Assembly (NCBI GenBank): GCA_934661735.1
Contig: CAKUJN010000119.1
Span: 1-5,088 of the forward strand
Source: an uncultured Oscillospiraceae bacterium
Lineage (GTDB): Bacteria > Bacillota > Clostridia > Oscillospirales > Oscillospiraceae
DNA: 5,088 nucleotides
Direction: 5' to 3'
Shown here: piece after piece, positions 1 through 5,040 of the stretch
Numbering within the stretch: position 1 is the stretch's first letter
How the letters are laid out: the number at the start of each line of letters is the position of its first letter
Translations under genes and position numbers: made by a program
Notes under the pieces: generated by a model
The model's input: only the letters and a program-made list of their open reading frames with translations
Told to the model about the DNA's origin: nothing
Databases searched by the model: none

Positions 1-250
1 CGCGCGCGTCAGCGCGCAATATAAGAACCGAATTGCAAACCAGCGAAGCGTTTGCAATTCGGAGAGGACGAGCAGCGAAATGGACGAGGCCTGCCGCTTG
101 CGGCGGGACGAGGGATATGGAGCTTGCGAGGACGAAGCGCTTCTTTTTGCATACTTTTTCTGACAAGCCAGAAAAAGTATGCCCGCGGAGCGACAGTTGC
201 GGTGTTACCGCATTTAACGGCAGTCCGGTGAAACCGGACAAGCGGGCGGG
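1..250. repeat. Left stem-loop array (composite intergenic repeat), downstream of divIVA
   Basis: This gene-free stretch is a string of perfect or near-perfect hairpins. In order they are: module A, GC-rich, 6-bp stem at 2-7/12-17; module N, 13-bp perfect stem at 28-40/50-62 with a 9-nt loop; module H, 7-bp stem with one G-T pair at 90-96/101-107; module B, 14-bp perfect stem at 149-162/169-182 with a 6-nt loop; module D, 6-bp stem at 198-203/207-212; module C, 7-bp stem at 223-229/233-239 with a GAA loop. Modules A, B, D and C recur in the same order, inverted, at 4899-5034. The first 24 bases match 5011-5034 exactly as an inverted repeat. No codon structure with a plausible ribosome binding site is seen here. 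The element may extend past the left edge. It is best read as a dispersed, structured intergenic repeat; its function is unknown. Confidence 0.75.
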
Positions 251-253
251 CGC

Positions 254-287
254 AAAAAACCTGTGCAGCCGGTTGACTGCACAGGTT
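254..287 (-). terminator. Rho-independent terminator of the divIVA operon
   Basis: Read on the minus strand, an 11-bp perfect stem (arms 277-287 and 258-268) with an 8-nt loop runs straight into a T-tract (positions 259 down to 254). It starts 6 nt after the divIVA stop codon, as expected for the end of the operon. The opposite strand also has a short T-run (290-294) after the same stem, so it may act in both directions. Confidence 0.9.
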
Positions 288-293
288 GCTTTT

Positions 294-1001
294 TCAGACA
301 GAGGTCGGATCGTAGTTCTTGCCGAACTTGAGGTCGGTGAACTTGATCGTTGCGCTTTCCGGATGCGACACGGCCGCGGGGGCGGGCTGCGCCGCCGGCT
401 CCTCCGGCCCGACCAGCTTCTCCAGATTTTCCGAAATCTCCGACGCGATATCCTCGGTCGAGGGCGAGGTGGGAACAACCATGGGAGGCTTTTCCTCCTT
501 GCTCCAGTCGAAGGGCTTTTCGCGCTGCTTCGGCTTTTCCGCGACGGACAGGTCGCGTGATTTCAGCTTTTCCAGCAGCTCAAGATGGCCGCGCACGTCC
601 TGCTCGATGACCTCGATGAAGTTGCGGGCGGTCTGCCGCGCCATGTCGACGCGCTCCTGCTCCTCCTCCAGCGTCTGCTGGAGATTGGCGGTCTGGCTGC
701 GGACGCTGCCTTCGGCGTCGTTCATCATGCCGGCGCACTTTGCCTGCGCCTCGGCGATCATCTTGTCGCACGTCATCTGCGCGTTGGCGATGGCGCGCTT
801 CATGCCGGCCTCCTGCGCACGGTACTCCTCCAGCTTCTCCACCAGAATTTTCATCTTGGATTTGAGAACGGCGTTTTCCTTGTACAGAGTGATGTAATCC
901 TCGGTCAGCGGTTCGAGAAAATCGTCCACCTGCTGCATGTCATAGCCGCCAAACACGGCCTTGGCAAAGGTTTGCTCCTGAATTTCCTGCGGTGTGAACA
1001 T
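294..1001 (-). CDS. divIVA: DivIVA-family cell division/polarity protein
   Basis: DivIVA proteins bind negatively curved membrane at septa and poles and recruit division or wall-synthesis partners. The N-terminal lipid-binding domain is clear: TPQEIQEQTF followed by VFGGYDMQQVDDFL (residues 3-29). The phenylalanine that inserts into membrane in B. subtilis DivIVA (F17) is kept, but the neighbouring R18 aligns with glycine. Long heptad-like helices (about 33-64 and 68-148) fit the coiled-coil oligomerisation region. Residues about 150-215 are Pro/Glu/Ala-rich and look disordered, apart from a short amphipathic helix near 182-197. The extreme C-terminus (TIKFTDLKFGKNYDP) is less disordered in composition and may be a binding motif. 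At 235 aa it is longer than the 164-aa B. subtilis protein, mainly through the tail. A GGGAGGA site sits 6 nt before the ATG. The gene lies 21 nt after sepF and ends the operon. Family assignment is firm; the exact role is inferred. Confidence 0.93.
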   Translation of the reverse strand: MFTPQEIQEQTFAKAVFGGYDMQQVDDFLEPLTEDYITLYKENAVLKSKMKILVEKLEEYRAQEAGMKRAIANAQMTCDKMIAEAQAKCAGMMNDAEGSVRSQTANLQQTLEEEQERVDMARQTARNFIEVIEQDVRGHLELLEKLKSRDLSVAEKPKQREKPFDWSKEEKPPMVVPTSPSTEDIASEISENLEKLVGPEEPAAQPAPAAVSHPESATIKFTDLKFGKNYDPTSV

Positions 1002-1022
1002 GATATCTCCTCCCGTTGCGGC

Positions 1023-1547
1023 TTACAGATACAGGCCGCTGTTTTCCAGCTCGTCGATCAGGTCGCCGACAATATCCACATTGTACGGCGTGATGATATA
1101 GGTGCTGATGGCGATTTTCTTGATCTTACCGTCCAGCGCGTAGGCGCAGCCGGACAGGAAATCGACCAGACGGCGTGCGACGTCCTTGTTCGTGGCCTCC
1201 AGATTCAGAACCACGGCATGCTTGCTGCGCAGATGCTCGGCGATATCCGAGACGTTGTCAAAGCGGTCGGGCTTGACCAGCACGACCTGCATCTGCGCGG
1301 TGGTGTGAATGTTCACGACCTTGTTGCCGTTGCTGCCGCCGAACGGGGGCGTGCGGCGCGAGGAGGTGCTGCCGGACGAGAAATCGTCCTCCATATCGTC
1401 AAAGGCGGACGCCGCAGGAGCGGGCGCGGCCGAGCTGCGCGAAGCGCGCGGCGTGCGGCGGGGCTGTTCGTCGTCGAAATCATCGAAATCGTCGTCATCC
1501 TCGCTGTACGGCTTTGCCAGCTTCTTGAGTTCATCCATGAATCCCAT
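1023..1547 (-). CDS. sepF: Cell division protein SepF
   Basis: SepF is a membrane-binding protein that polymerises and tethers FtsZ to the membrane at the division site, overlapping FtsA in function. The 174-aa protein starts MGFMDELKKL, the usual amphipathic membrane-targeting helix, followed by an acidic and then Ser/Ala/Pro/Arg-rich flexible linker (about 14-75). The SepF (DUF552) core follows at about 77-160, with the recognisable stretches VVLVKPDRFDNVSDIAEHL, AVVLNLE, RRLVDFLSGCAYALDGKI and STYIITPYNVDI. An alternative ATG three codons in (position 1538) exists, but the first ATG keeps the conserved N-terminus and has a GGAGGAT site 8 nt upstream. It lies 37 nt after yggS and directly before divIVA. 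In many Firmicutes ylmG and ylmH sit between sepF and divIVA; both are missing here. Identification is secure. Confidence 0.95.
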   Translation of the reverse strand: MGFMDELKKLAKPYSEDDDDFDDFDDEQPRRTPRASRSSAAPAPAASAFDDMEDDFSSGSTSSRRTPPFGGSNGNKVVNIHTTAQMQVVLVKPDRFDNVSDIAEHLRSKHAVVLNLEATNKDVARRLVDFLSGCAYALDGKIKKIAISTYIITPYNVDIVGDLIDELENSGLYL

Positions 1548-1584
1548 AATCTGTTATCCTCCAAATATCTGTGTCTTGCAGACG

Positions 1585-2286
1585 TTATTTCTGATAATTC
1601 CGCGCGCCGAAAATCGCGGTGCCCACGCGGATCATGGTGCTGCCCTCCAGGATGGCGTCGGTGTAATCGTCGCTCATTCCCATCGACAGGCAGTCCATGG
1701 TTACATTATCGTATTTTTTGCGGCTTATGTCAACAAAAAGGTTGCGCATTTCGGCAAAATATCTGCGATTATCGCCCGCATGCAGGCTCACCGGCGGAAT
1801 TGCCATCAGTCCGCGCAGGTGGCAGTGCGGATACTGCGCCATCTGCGCGGCTGTTTCGTCCGCCTCCTCCGGCGTAAAGCCGGATTTGCTCTCCTCCGCG
1901 CCGATGTTGACCTCCAGCAGAATCTCCTGCACAACGCCAAGCTTTGCCGCGGTTTTCTCAATACATTCCAGCAGCTCCGTCCGGTCGACCGATTCGATCA
2001 GATCGACCTTTCCGACGATATATTTGACCTTGTTTGTCTGCAAATGCCCGATGAAGTGCACGGGCCTGCCCGTATATGCGCCCTGCGGCTGCTTGGCCTG
2101 AAGCTCCTGCACGCGGTTTTCGCCGCAGCAGTCCACGCCAGCGGCCACCGCCTCGCGCACGGCCTCGGCGTCGTTCATCTTCGTCGCCGCACACAGCAGC
2201 ACCGAGCCCTCCGCGCGGCCGGCCTGACGCTCGGCCTCGTGCATTTTTTCACGGATTCCTGCAATATTTTCTGCGATTTGTGACAT
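1585..2286 (-). CDS. yggS: YggS/YlmE/PROSC-family pyridoxal phosphate-binding protein
   Basis: This family binds pyridoxal 5'-phosphate without known catalytic activity and maintains vitamin B6 and amino/keto-acid homeostasis in the cytosol. The fold is like the N-terminal barrel of alanine racemase. The PLP Schiff-base lysine is K36, in LLCAATKMND, the same position as K36 of E. coli YggS. Other family signatures are GENRVQEL (residues about 55-62), HFIGHLQTNK (about 76-85), LLEVNIGAEESKSGF, and LSMGMSDDY with GSTMIRVGTAIFG near the C-terminus, which bind the phosphate group. At 233 aa the protein is full length. The start lies 2 nt after the HlyD-like stop codon with only a weak purine stretch upstream, so translation is probably coupled to that gene. 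Linkage to sepF is classical: the B. subtilis homologue ylmE sits next to ylmF (sepF). The link to division is contextual, not mechanistic. Confidence 0.94.
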   Translation of the reverse strand: MSQIAENIAGIREKMHEAERQAGRAEGSVLLCAATKMNDAEAVREAVAAGVDCCGENRVQELQAKQPQGAYTGRPVHFIGHLQTNKVKYIVGKVDLIESVDRTELLECIEKTAAKLGVVQEILLEVNIGAEESKSGFTPEEADETAAQMAQYPHCHLRGLMAIPPVSLHAGDNRRYFAEMRNLFVDISRKKYDNVTMDCLSMGMSDDYTDAILEGSTMIRVGTAIFGARNYQK

Positions 2287-2288
2287 CT

Positions 2289-3500
2289 TTATCCGACGAC
2301 CTTTCCATCATAGAGATTTTTTGCGGTGACAATGACCTCGTCCCCAGGCCAGAGGTTGTCCGTGGAGCTCCGGTCCAGCTCGACGACGTAGCTTTCGCCG
2401 TTGTCGTGCAGAATCGTGACCGGCTTCCACTTTGCCGCCGAGCCCTCGCGCACATAGACGCCGGCCTGTCCGCGCTCATCGACACGGATGGCCTCCTTCG
2501 GCACGCGCAGGCCGGCATAGGAGGAGAACACGATATCCGCCGACTGCTGGCGCAGCAGCGTGACGTTCTGCATATACCGCCCGCAGGACAGCACCAGCAT
2601 CCGGTAGCCCGCCTCGTTTGTTCCGATGCGATCGACGTTCATTTCGATCTGCCCGTAAAAATCACGCGCGAACGAAACTTTGACCGTATCGCCTTTTTCA
2701 AGGCCCTCCAGCTCGCCCGATGGCACGATGGTCACATAGTACCAGGTGTCGCCGTGAATCAGCTTTCCGGCGGCCTGCGCCGGAACCTCCTCCGGCGCAA
2801 GGGCAATGTAGTCGCGATAGCTGAGCGTTTGCAGCATGTCCGGCGTCAGCACCGCCTCAAAGCCGTCGACATTTCCCGAGAAATATCCGGCGGCCGGCGC
2901 GGCGACCGTGCGGGTGTCCTGTCCGGCCTCGCCGCGAAGCTTGTCCAGCTCGTTCTGCACGGCGGTGATCTGCGCCTGAAGCACGGCAGAGTCCGGATCG
3001 TCCGAGCTGCGCCGCAGCACCATGCCCTTCAGCTCGGGCGAAAGGTCCAGCGCCGAGTTCATGTCGCGGCGGCTGATATAGCGCGAGAATGCGGTAAGGC
3101 TGCTTAAAATCTCCGAGTCCAGCGCGGCCTGATCGGCGACGCTGCCGGAATAGCGGCGCGCGTAGTTCAGCTGCTCCAGCTGGGACGTCAGCGTGCTGAT
3201 GCGTGCCTGGCGCGCCTGCGCGTCGTCGGAGAGATAGCCGGTTGCCACCGGCTCGCCCGCGGCGACGTGCGCGCCCTCCTGCGCGGTTACGACCGTGATG
3301 TCATAGTCGGAACGGATGACACGCTCGTCGCGCACCACATAGCCCGTGGCGTAGTAGCCGGCGCCGGCCTCATACTCGACGACGATCGCCGTTGTCAGCG
3401 GCTCGTTGATCGAGCTGTAGATATGATAGCCGAAGTAGGCCGCAATCGCGGCAAGCAGCACCCACAGTATGATGGTTGTGTATCGTCTGCCCTGTTTCAT
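2289..3500 (-). CDS. HlyD-like membrane fusion (periplasmic adaptor) protein, orphan
   Basis: The 403-aa protein has one N-terminal membrane anchor (about residues 8-26, after the positive MKQGRR start), placing the rest outside the membrane. Its layout follows membrane fusion proteins: a first half of a lipoyl/barrel-sandwich domain (about 68-90, with EGAHVAAGEPVATGYL), a helical hairpin (about 93-192) with coiled-coil character in its outer parts, the returning half-lipoyl strand (about 197-212, TVAAPAAGYFSG), then beta-barrel and membrane-proximal domains, including LRVPKEAIRV at 331-340. Such proteins normally pair with an ABC or RND transporter, but no transporter gene is in this window. 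A Shine-Dalgarno AAAGGAG lies 5 nt before the ATG, and hfq ends 37 nt upstream. In a Gram-positive cell the adaptor would span the wall side of the membrane. Given its place between hfq and the division genes, an envelope or septal role is possible but only inferred. Fold assignment is good; substrate is unknown. Confidence 0.82.
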   Translation of the reverse strand: MKQGRRYTTIILWVLLAAIAAYFGYHIYSSINEPLTTAIVVEYEAGAGYYATGYVVRDERVIRSDYDITVVTAQEGAHVAAGEPVATGYLSDDAQARQARISTLTSQLEQLNYARRYSGSVADQAALDSEILSSLTAFSRYISRRDMNSALDLSPELKGMVLRRSSDDPDSAVLQAQITAVQNELDKLRGEAGQDTRTVAAPAAGYFSGNVDGFEAVLTPDMLQTLSYRDYIALAPEEVPAQAAGKLIHGDTWYYVTIVPSGELEGLEKGDTVKVSFARDFYGQIEMNVDRIGTNEAGYRMLVLSCGRYMQNVTLLRQQSADIVFSSYAGLRVPKEAIRVDERGQAGVYVREGSAAKWKPVTILHDNGESYVVELDRSSTDNLWPGDEVIVTAKNLYDGKVVG

Positions 3501-3505
3501 AAAGG

Positions 3506-3512
3506 CTCCTTT
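3506..3512 (-). promoter_or_regulatory. Ribosome binding site of the HlyD-like gene
   Basis: AAAGGAG on the minus strand, 5 nt before the ATG at 3500. It supports that start and the short, positively charged N-terminus ahead of the membrane anchor. Confidence 0.75.
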
Positions 3513-3537
3513 GCCCGAACGCAGGGCGGCAAGCGGC

Positions 3538-3762
3538 CTATTCCTGCGTCAGCCTGACCGGAATCGACGGAATGATCGTCGACACGGCGTGTTTATAGAT
3601 CATCTGCTGCTTTCCGTCGGATTGCAGCACAATGACAAACGGATCAAAGCCGGTGATGACGCCGCGCAGCTGGAAGCCGTTCATCAGAAAAACGGTCAGC
3701 GGCGTGCGCATCCGGCGCGCCTGATTCAAAAAAGCGTCCTGATAGATCTCTGTTGTAGACAT
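3538..3762 (-). CDS. hfq: RNA chaperone Hfq
   Basis: Hfq forms a hexameric ring of Sm fold that binds small RNAs and mRNAs and affects their stability and translation. The 74-aa protein shows the Sm1 region (QDAFLNQARRMRTPLTVFLMNG, from residue 8) and the Sm2 signature IYKHAVSTIIP (55-65). Proximal-face uridine-binding residues match E. coli by number or nearly so: Q8, F42 and K57/H58. The rim arginines R16, R17 and R19 are present, with methionine at 18. There is almost no C-terminal tail, as is usual in Gram-positive Hfq. The chosen start has an AAAAGGAG site 9 nt upstream and gives the usual N-terminus. An in-frame ATG at 3816 would add 18 residues unlike the family and has no well-spaced ribosome site. 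It follows miaA, the classic neighbour. The start codon lies inside a strong predicted hairpin. Confidence 0.95.
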   Translation of the reverse strand: MSTTEIYQDAFLNQARRMRTPLTVFLMNGFQLRGVITGFDPFVIVLQSDGKQQMIYKHAVSTIIPSIPVRLTQE

Positions 3763-3820
3763 GGGTATTGACTCCTTTTCTTTGTCCGGCGCATTGCGCG
3801 CCGTTGTAATACCCATATCC
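3757..3820 (-). promoter_or_regulatory. Structured miaA-hfq junction: hairpin burying the hfq start codon
   Basis: On the minus-strand transcript the 13 nt at 3820-3808 (GGAUAUGGGUAUU) pair with 3769-3757 (AAUACCCAUGUCU): 11 Watson-Crick pairs and two G-U pairs. The second arm contains the whole hfq AUG (3762-3760). The enclosed region holds a second hairpin (6-bp stem, 3803-3798/3792-3787, 5-nt loop) and an unpaired purine-rich stretch with the Shine-Dalgarno at 3779-3772. The first arm begins 5 nt after the miaA stop codon, so a ribosome finishing miaA should open the stem. Translational coupling of hfq to miaA is a natural reading. Autoregulation by Hfq at the A/G-rich loop is also possible but speculative. 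Confidence 0.6.
3772..3779 (-). promoter_or_regulatory. Ribosome binding site of hfq
   Basis: AAAAGGAG on the minus strand, 9 nt before the ATG at 3762. This decides the hfq start in favour of 3762 over the in-frame ATG at 3816. The site is left unpaired in the predicted junction hairpin, while the AUG itself is paired. Confidence 0.8.
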
Positions 3821-3825
3821 TAGCA

Positions 3826-4779
3826 TCATTTCTCCGCGAAAAAGGGAATATGATGGAGAGCGCTCTCAAAAACTGCGGAAAAATCGAGGGGAAGCGTCTG
3901 CTCCAGCCAGAAAATTTCCGGATTGCGCCGGAACCACGTCAGCTGCCGCTTGGCATAATTGCGCGAGCGCTGCTGAATCAGGCGCACGGCCTCGTCCAGC
4001 GGCCCGCCGCGCAGCGCGTCCGTCAGCTCCTTATAGCCGATGGCCTGCATGGCCGTGGCCGTCTCCGGCACGCCCGCGTCCAGAAGCGCGCGCACCTCGT
4101 CCGCAAGGCCGTCCCGCATCATCAGCTCCACGCGCCGGTCAATGCGTTCATAGAGGTCCGCGCGGTCGCGGAACGTCATGCCGAGCCACGCGGGGCGGTA
4201 TTTCGGCGGCTGAAGCCGTGTCCTGCGGTCATGCTCGGTGATGGTTTCGCCTGTCTCCTGATAGATTTCCAGCGCGCGGATAATCCTGCGCCGGTCGGAC
4301 GGATGCAGGCGCGCGGCGCTTTCAGGGTCGACCCGCGCAAGCTCGTCCAGAAGCGGCTGAATGCCGCGCTCGTCCGCCTGCCGTTCCAGCGCCTCGCGTT
4401 TGCCGGTGGACGGCACCGGCGCAAAGCTGCGTCCGGCGATCAGACTGTCGATGTACAGTCCCGTGCCGCCGGCGAGAATCACCGTTTTCCCGCGCGACAG
4501 GATATCCTGCACGCAGGCGTCGGCCATCTCCACATACTTTCCGGCGGAAAACGGCTCGGACGGGTCTGCCACATCGATCATATGGTGCGGCACGCCCCGT
4601 GTTTCCTCCGGCGTCGGCTTCGCCGTGCCGATGCTCATGCCGCGGTAGATCTGCATCGAGTCGCAGGAGACGACCTCGCCGTCCAGCGCCAGCGCCAGCT
4701 CCACGGCCATGCGCGTCTTTCCGGAGGCCGTCGGACCGACGACACAGACAATATGGTCAAAGCGTTTCTGTCCGGCCAT
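3826..4779 (-). CDS. miaA: tRNA dimethylallyltransferase MiaA
   Basis: MiaA transfers a dimethylallyl group from DMAPP to N6 of A37 in tRNAs reading codons that begin with U, which stabilises codon-anticodon pairing. The 317-aa protein has the P-loop GPTASGKT (residues 15-22), the catalytic and tRNA-binding stretch SCDSMQIYRGMSIGTAKPT (38-56) with D40 and Q43, HHMID (65-69), GGTGLYIDSLIAG (from 104), the DRRRIIRALEIY segment, QAIGYKEL, and RNYAKRQLTWFRR near the C-terminus. All expected parts are present and the length is normal. The start at 4779 is preferred because GGGAGGT lies 6 nt upstream and the family P-loop begins near residue 15. An in-frame ATG at 4830 would add 17 residues encoded by the repeat hairpin. 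In many bacteria miaA follows mutL and precedes hfq, so mutL beyond the right edge is plausible but unseen. Confidence 0.96.
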   Translation of the reverse strand: MAGQKRFDHIVCVVGPTASGKTRMAVELALALDGEVVSCDSMQIYRGMSIGTAKPTPEETRGVPHHMIDVADPSEPFSAGKYVEMADACVQDILSRGKTVILAGGTGLYIDSLIAGRSFAPVPSTGKREALERQADERGIQPLLDELARVDPESAARLHPSDRRRIIRALEIYQETGETITEHDRRTRLQPPKYRPAWLGMTFRDRADLYERIDRRVELMMRDGLADEVRALLDAGVPETATAMQAIGYKELTDALRGGPLDEAVRLIQQRSRNYAKRQLTWFRRNPEIFWLEQTLPLDFSAVFESALHHIPFFAEK

Positions 4780-4785
4780 GGGCGG

Positions 4786-4792
4786 ACCTCCC
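4786..4792 (-). promoter_or_regulatory. Ribosome binding site of miaA
   Basis: GGGAGGT on the minus strand, 6 nt before the ATG at 4779. It fixes the start downstream of the repeat array. The start codon lies in the loop of a small possible 5-bp stem (GTCCG/CGGAC), which may be chance. Confidence 0.8.
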
Positions 4793-4796
4793 TTCT

Positions 4797-4820
4797 CACC
4801 GCCGCATGGCGGTGGTTTTT
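4797..4820 (+). terminator. Possible plus-strand intrinsic terminator formed by module G
   Basis: A 7-bp perfect stem (CACCGCC/GGCGGTG, loop GCAT) is followed by GTTTTT on the plus strand. It could block antisense transcription running out of miaA towards the right. There is no plus-strand gene to serve, so confidence is low. Confidence 0.3.
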
Positions 4821-5034
4821 CCGGATTCACCGGAGGTGCTTCCGGCAGCGATTCTGCACCGCACCCTGTAGGGGCGGACGACCCTGTCCGCCCGTCTGTC
4901 CGGTTTCACCGGAACTGCCTCTTTTGCAGTGATACTGCAATCGTTGCTTCGCAGACCTACTTTTTCTGCTGCGCCAGAAAAAGTAGGCAAAAAGAGGCGC
5001 AGGAGACGCGTTATATTGCGCGCTGACGCGCGCG
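4797..5034. repeat. Right stem-loop array (inverted relative of the left array), upstream of miaA
   Basis: Read on the minus strand the hairpins are, in order: A (5033-5028/5023-5018); B (13-bp perfect stem, 4987-4975/4968-4956); D (7-bp, 4940-4934/4930-4924); C (6-bp, 4913-4908/4904-4899); E (8-bp, 4893-4886/4879-4872); D' (4-bp, 4857-4854/4848-4845); C' (5-bp, 4834-4830/4824-4820); and G (7-bp, 4814-4808/4803-4797). A, B, D and C match the left array in order. B to D is 15 nt and D to C 12 nt (measured between D core and C) in both copies. The pre-B segment 4975-5000 matches 137-162 at 24 of 26 bases, inverted. The array ends just before the miaA ribosome binding site, so a transcript entering from the right would carry it as a highly structured leader. 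No gene or clear promoter is seen here. Confidence 0.78.
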
Positions 5035-5040
5035 ATTTTT
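5018..5040 (+). terminator. Possible plus-strand intrinsic terminator formed by module A
   Basis: A 6-bp GC-only stem (GCGCGC, loop TGAC) is followed two bases later by five T residues on the plus strand. It has the form of a terminator, but no plus-strand gene is visible in the window, so it may simply be a by-product of the repeat. Confidence 0.3.

Noticed and set aside
33..560. Plus-strand open frame through the left array into divIVA
   Set aside because: Its first part is repeat hairpins and terminator and the rest is antisense to divIVA; no ribosome binding site.
585..1877. Long open frames on the plus strand opposite divIVA, sepF and yggS
   Set aside because: They are antisense to clearly recognised proteins, have no family resemblance or ribosome sites, and arise from the GC-rich codon bias of the real genes.
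2076..3107. Open frame of over 300 codons on the plus strand opposite the HlyD-like gene
   Set aside because: Low-complexity Arg/Pro-rich start and no recognisable domain; it crosses the boundary of two real minus-strand genes.
3763..3816. An upstream ATG giving Hfq 18 more residues
   Set aside because: No properly spaced ribosome site precedes it, the added residues do not resemble Hfq, and AAAAGGAG sits before the ATG at 3762. A short leader peptide is not excluded but has no support.
4780..4830. An upstream ATG giving MiaA 17 more residues
   Set aside because: The extension is encoded by repeat hairpins C' and G, and the strong ribosome site sits inside it, 6 nt before the ATG at 4779.
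3850..4932. Open frame of 360 codons on the plus strand opposite miaA
   Set aside because: Fully antisense to an unmistakable MiaA, running on into the repeat array; no family resemblance.
1..5034. The 24-bp exact inverted repeats as ends of a transposon carrying the six genes
   Set aside because: The enclosed genes are core housekeeping genes with no transposase, and the similarity continues inward as a diverged hairpin array, which fits a dispersed intergenic repeat better. Target-site duplications cannot be checked because the window starts at the repeat.
4797..5034. Repeat modules as a CRISPR array
   Set aside because: Units differ in sequence and length, there are no uniform spacers, and no cas genes are present.
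4797..5034. A riboswitch or T-box upstream of miaA
   Set aside because: No recognised aptamer core or T-box sequence is seen; the hairpins are independent simple stem-loops also found downstream of divIVA.
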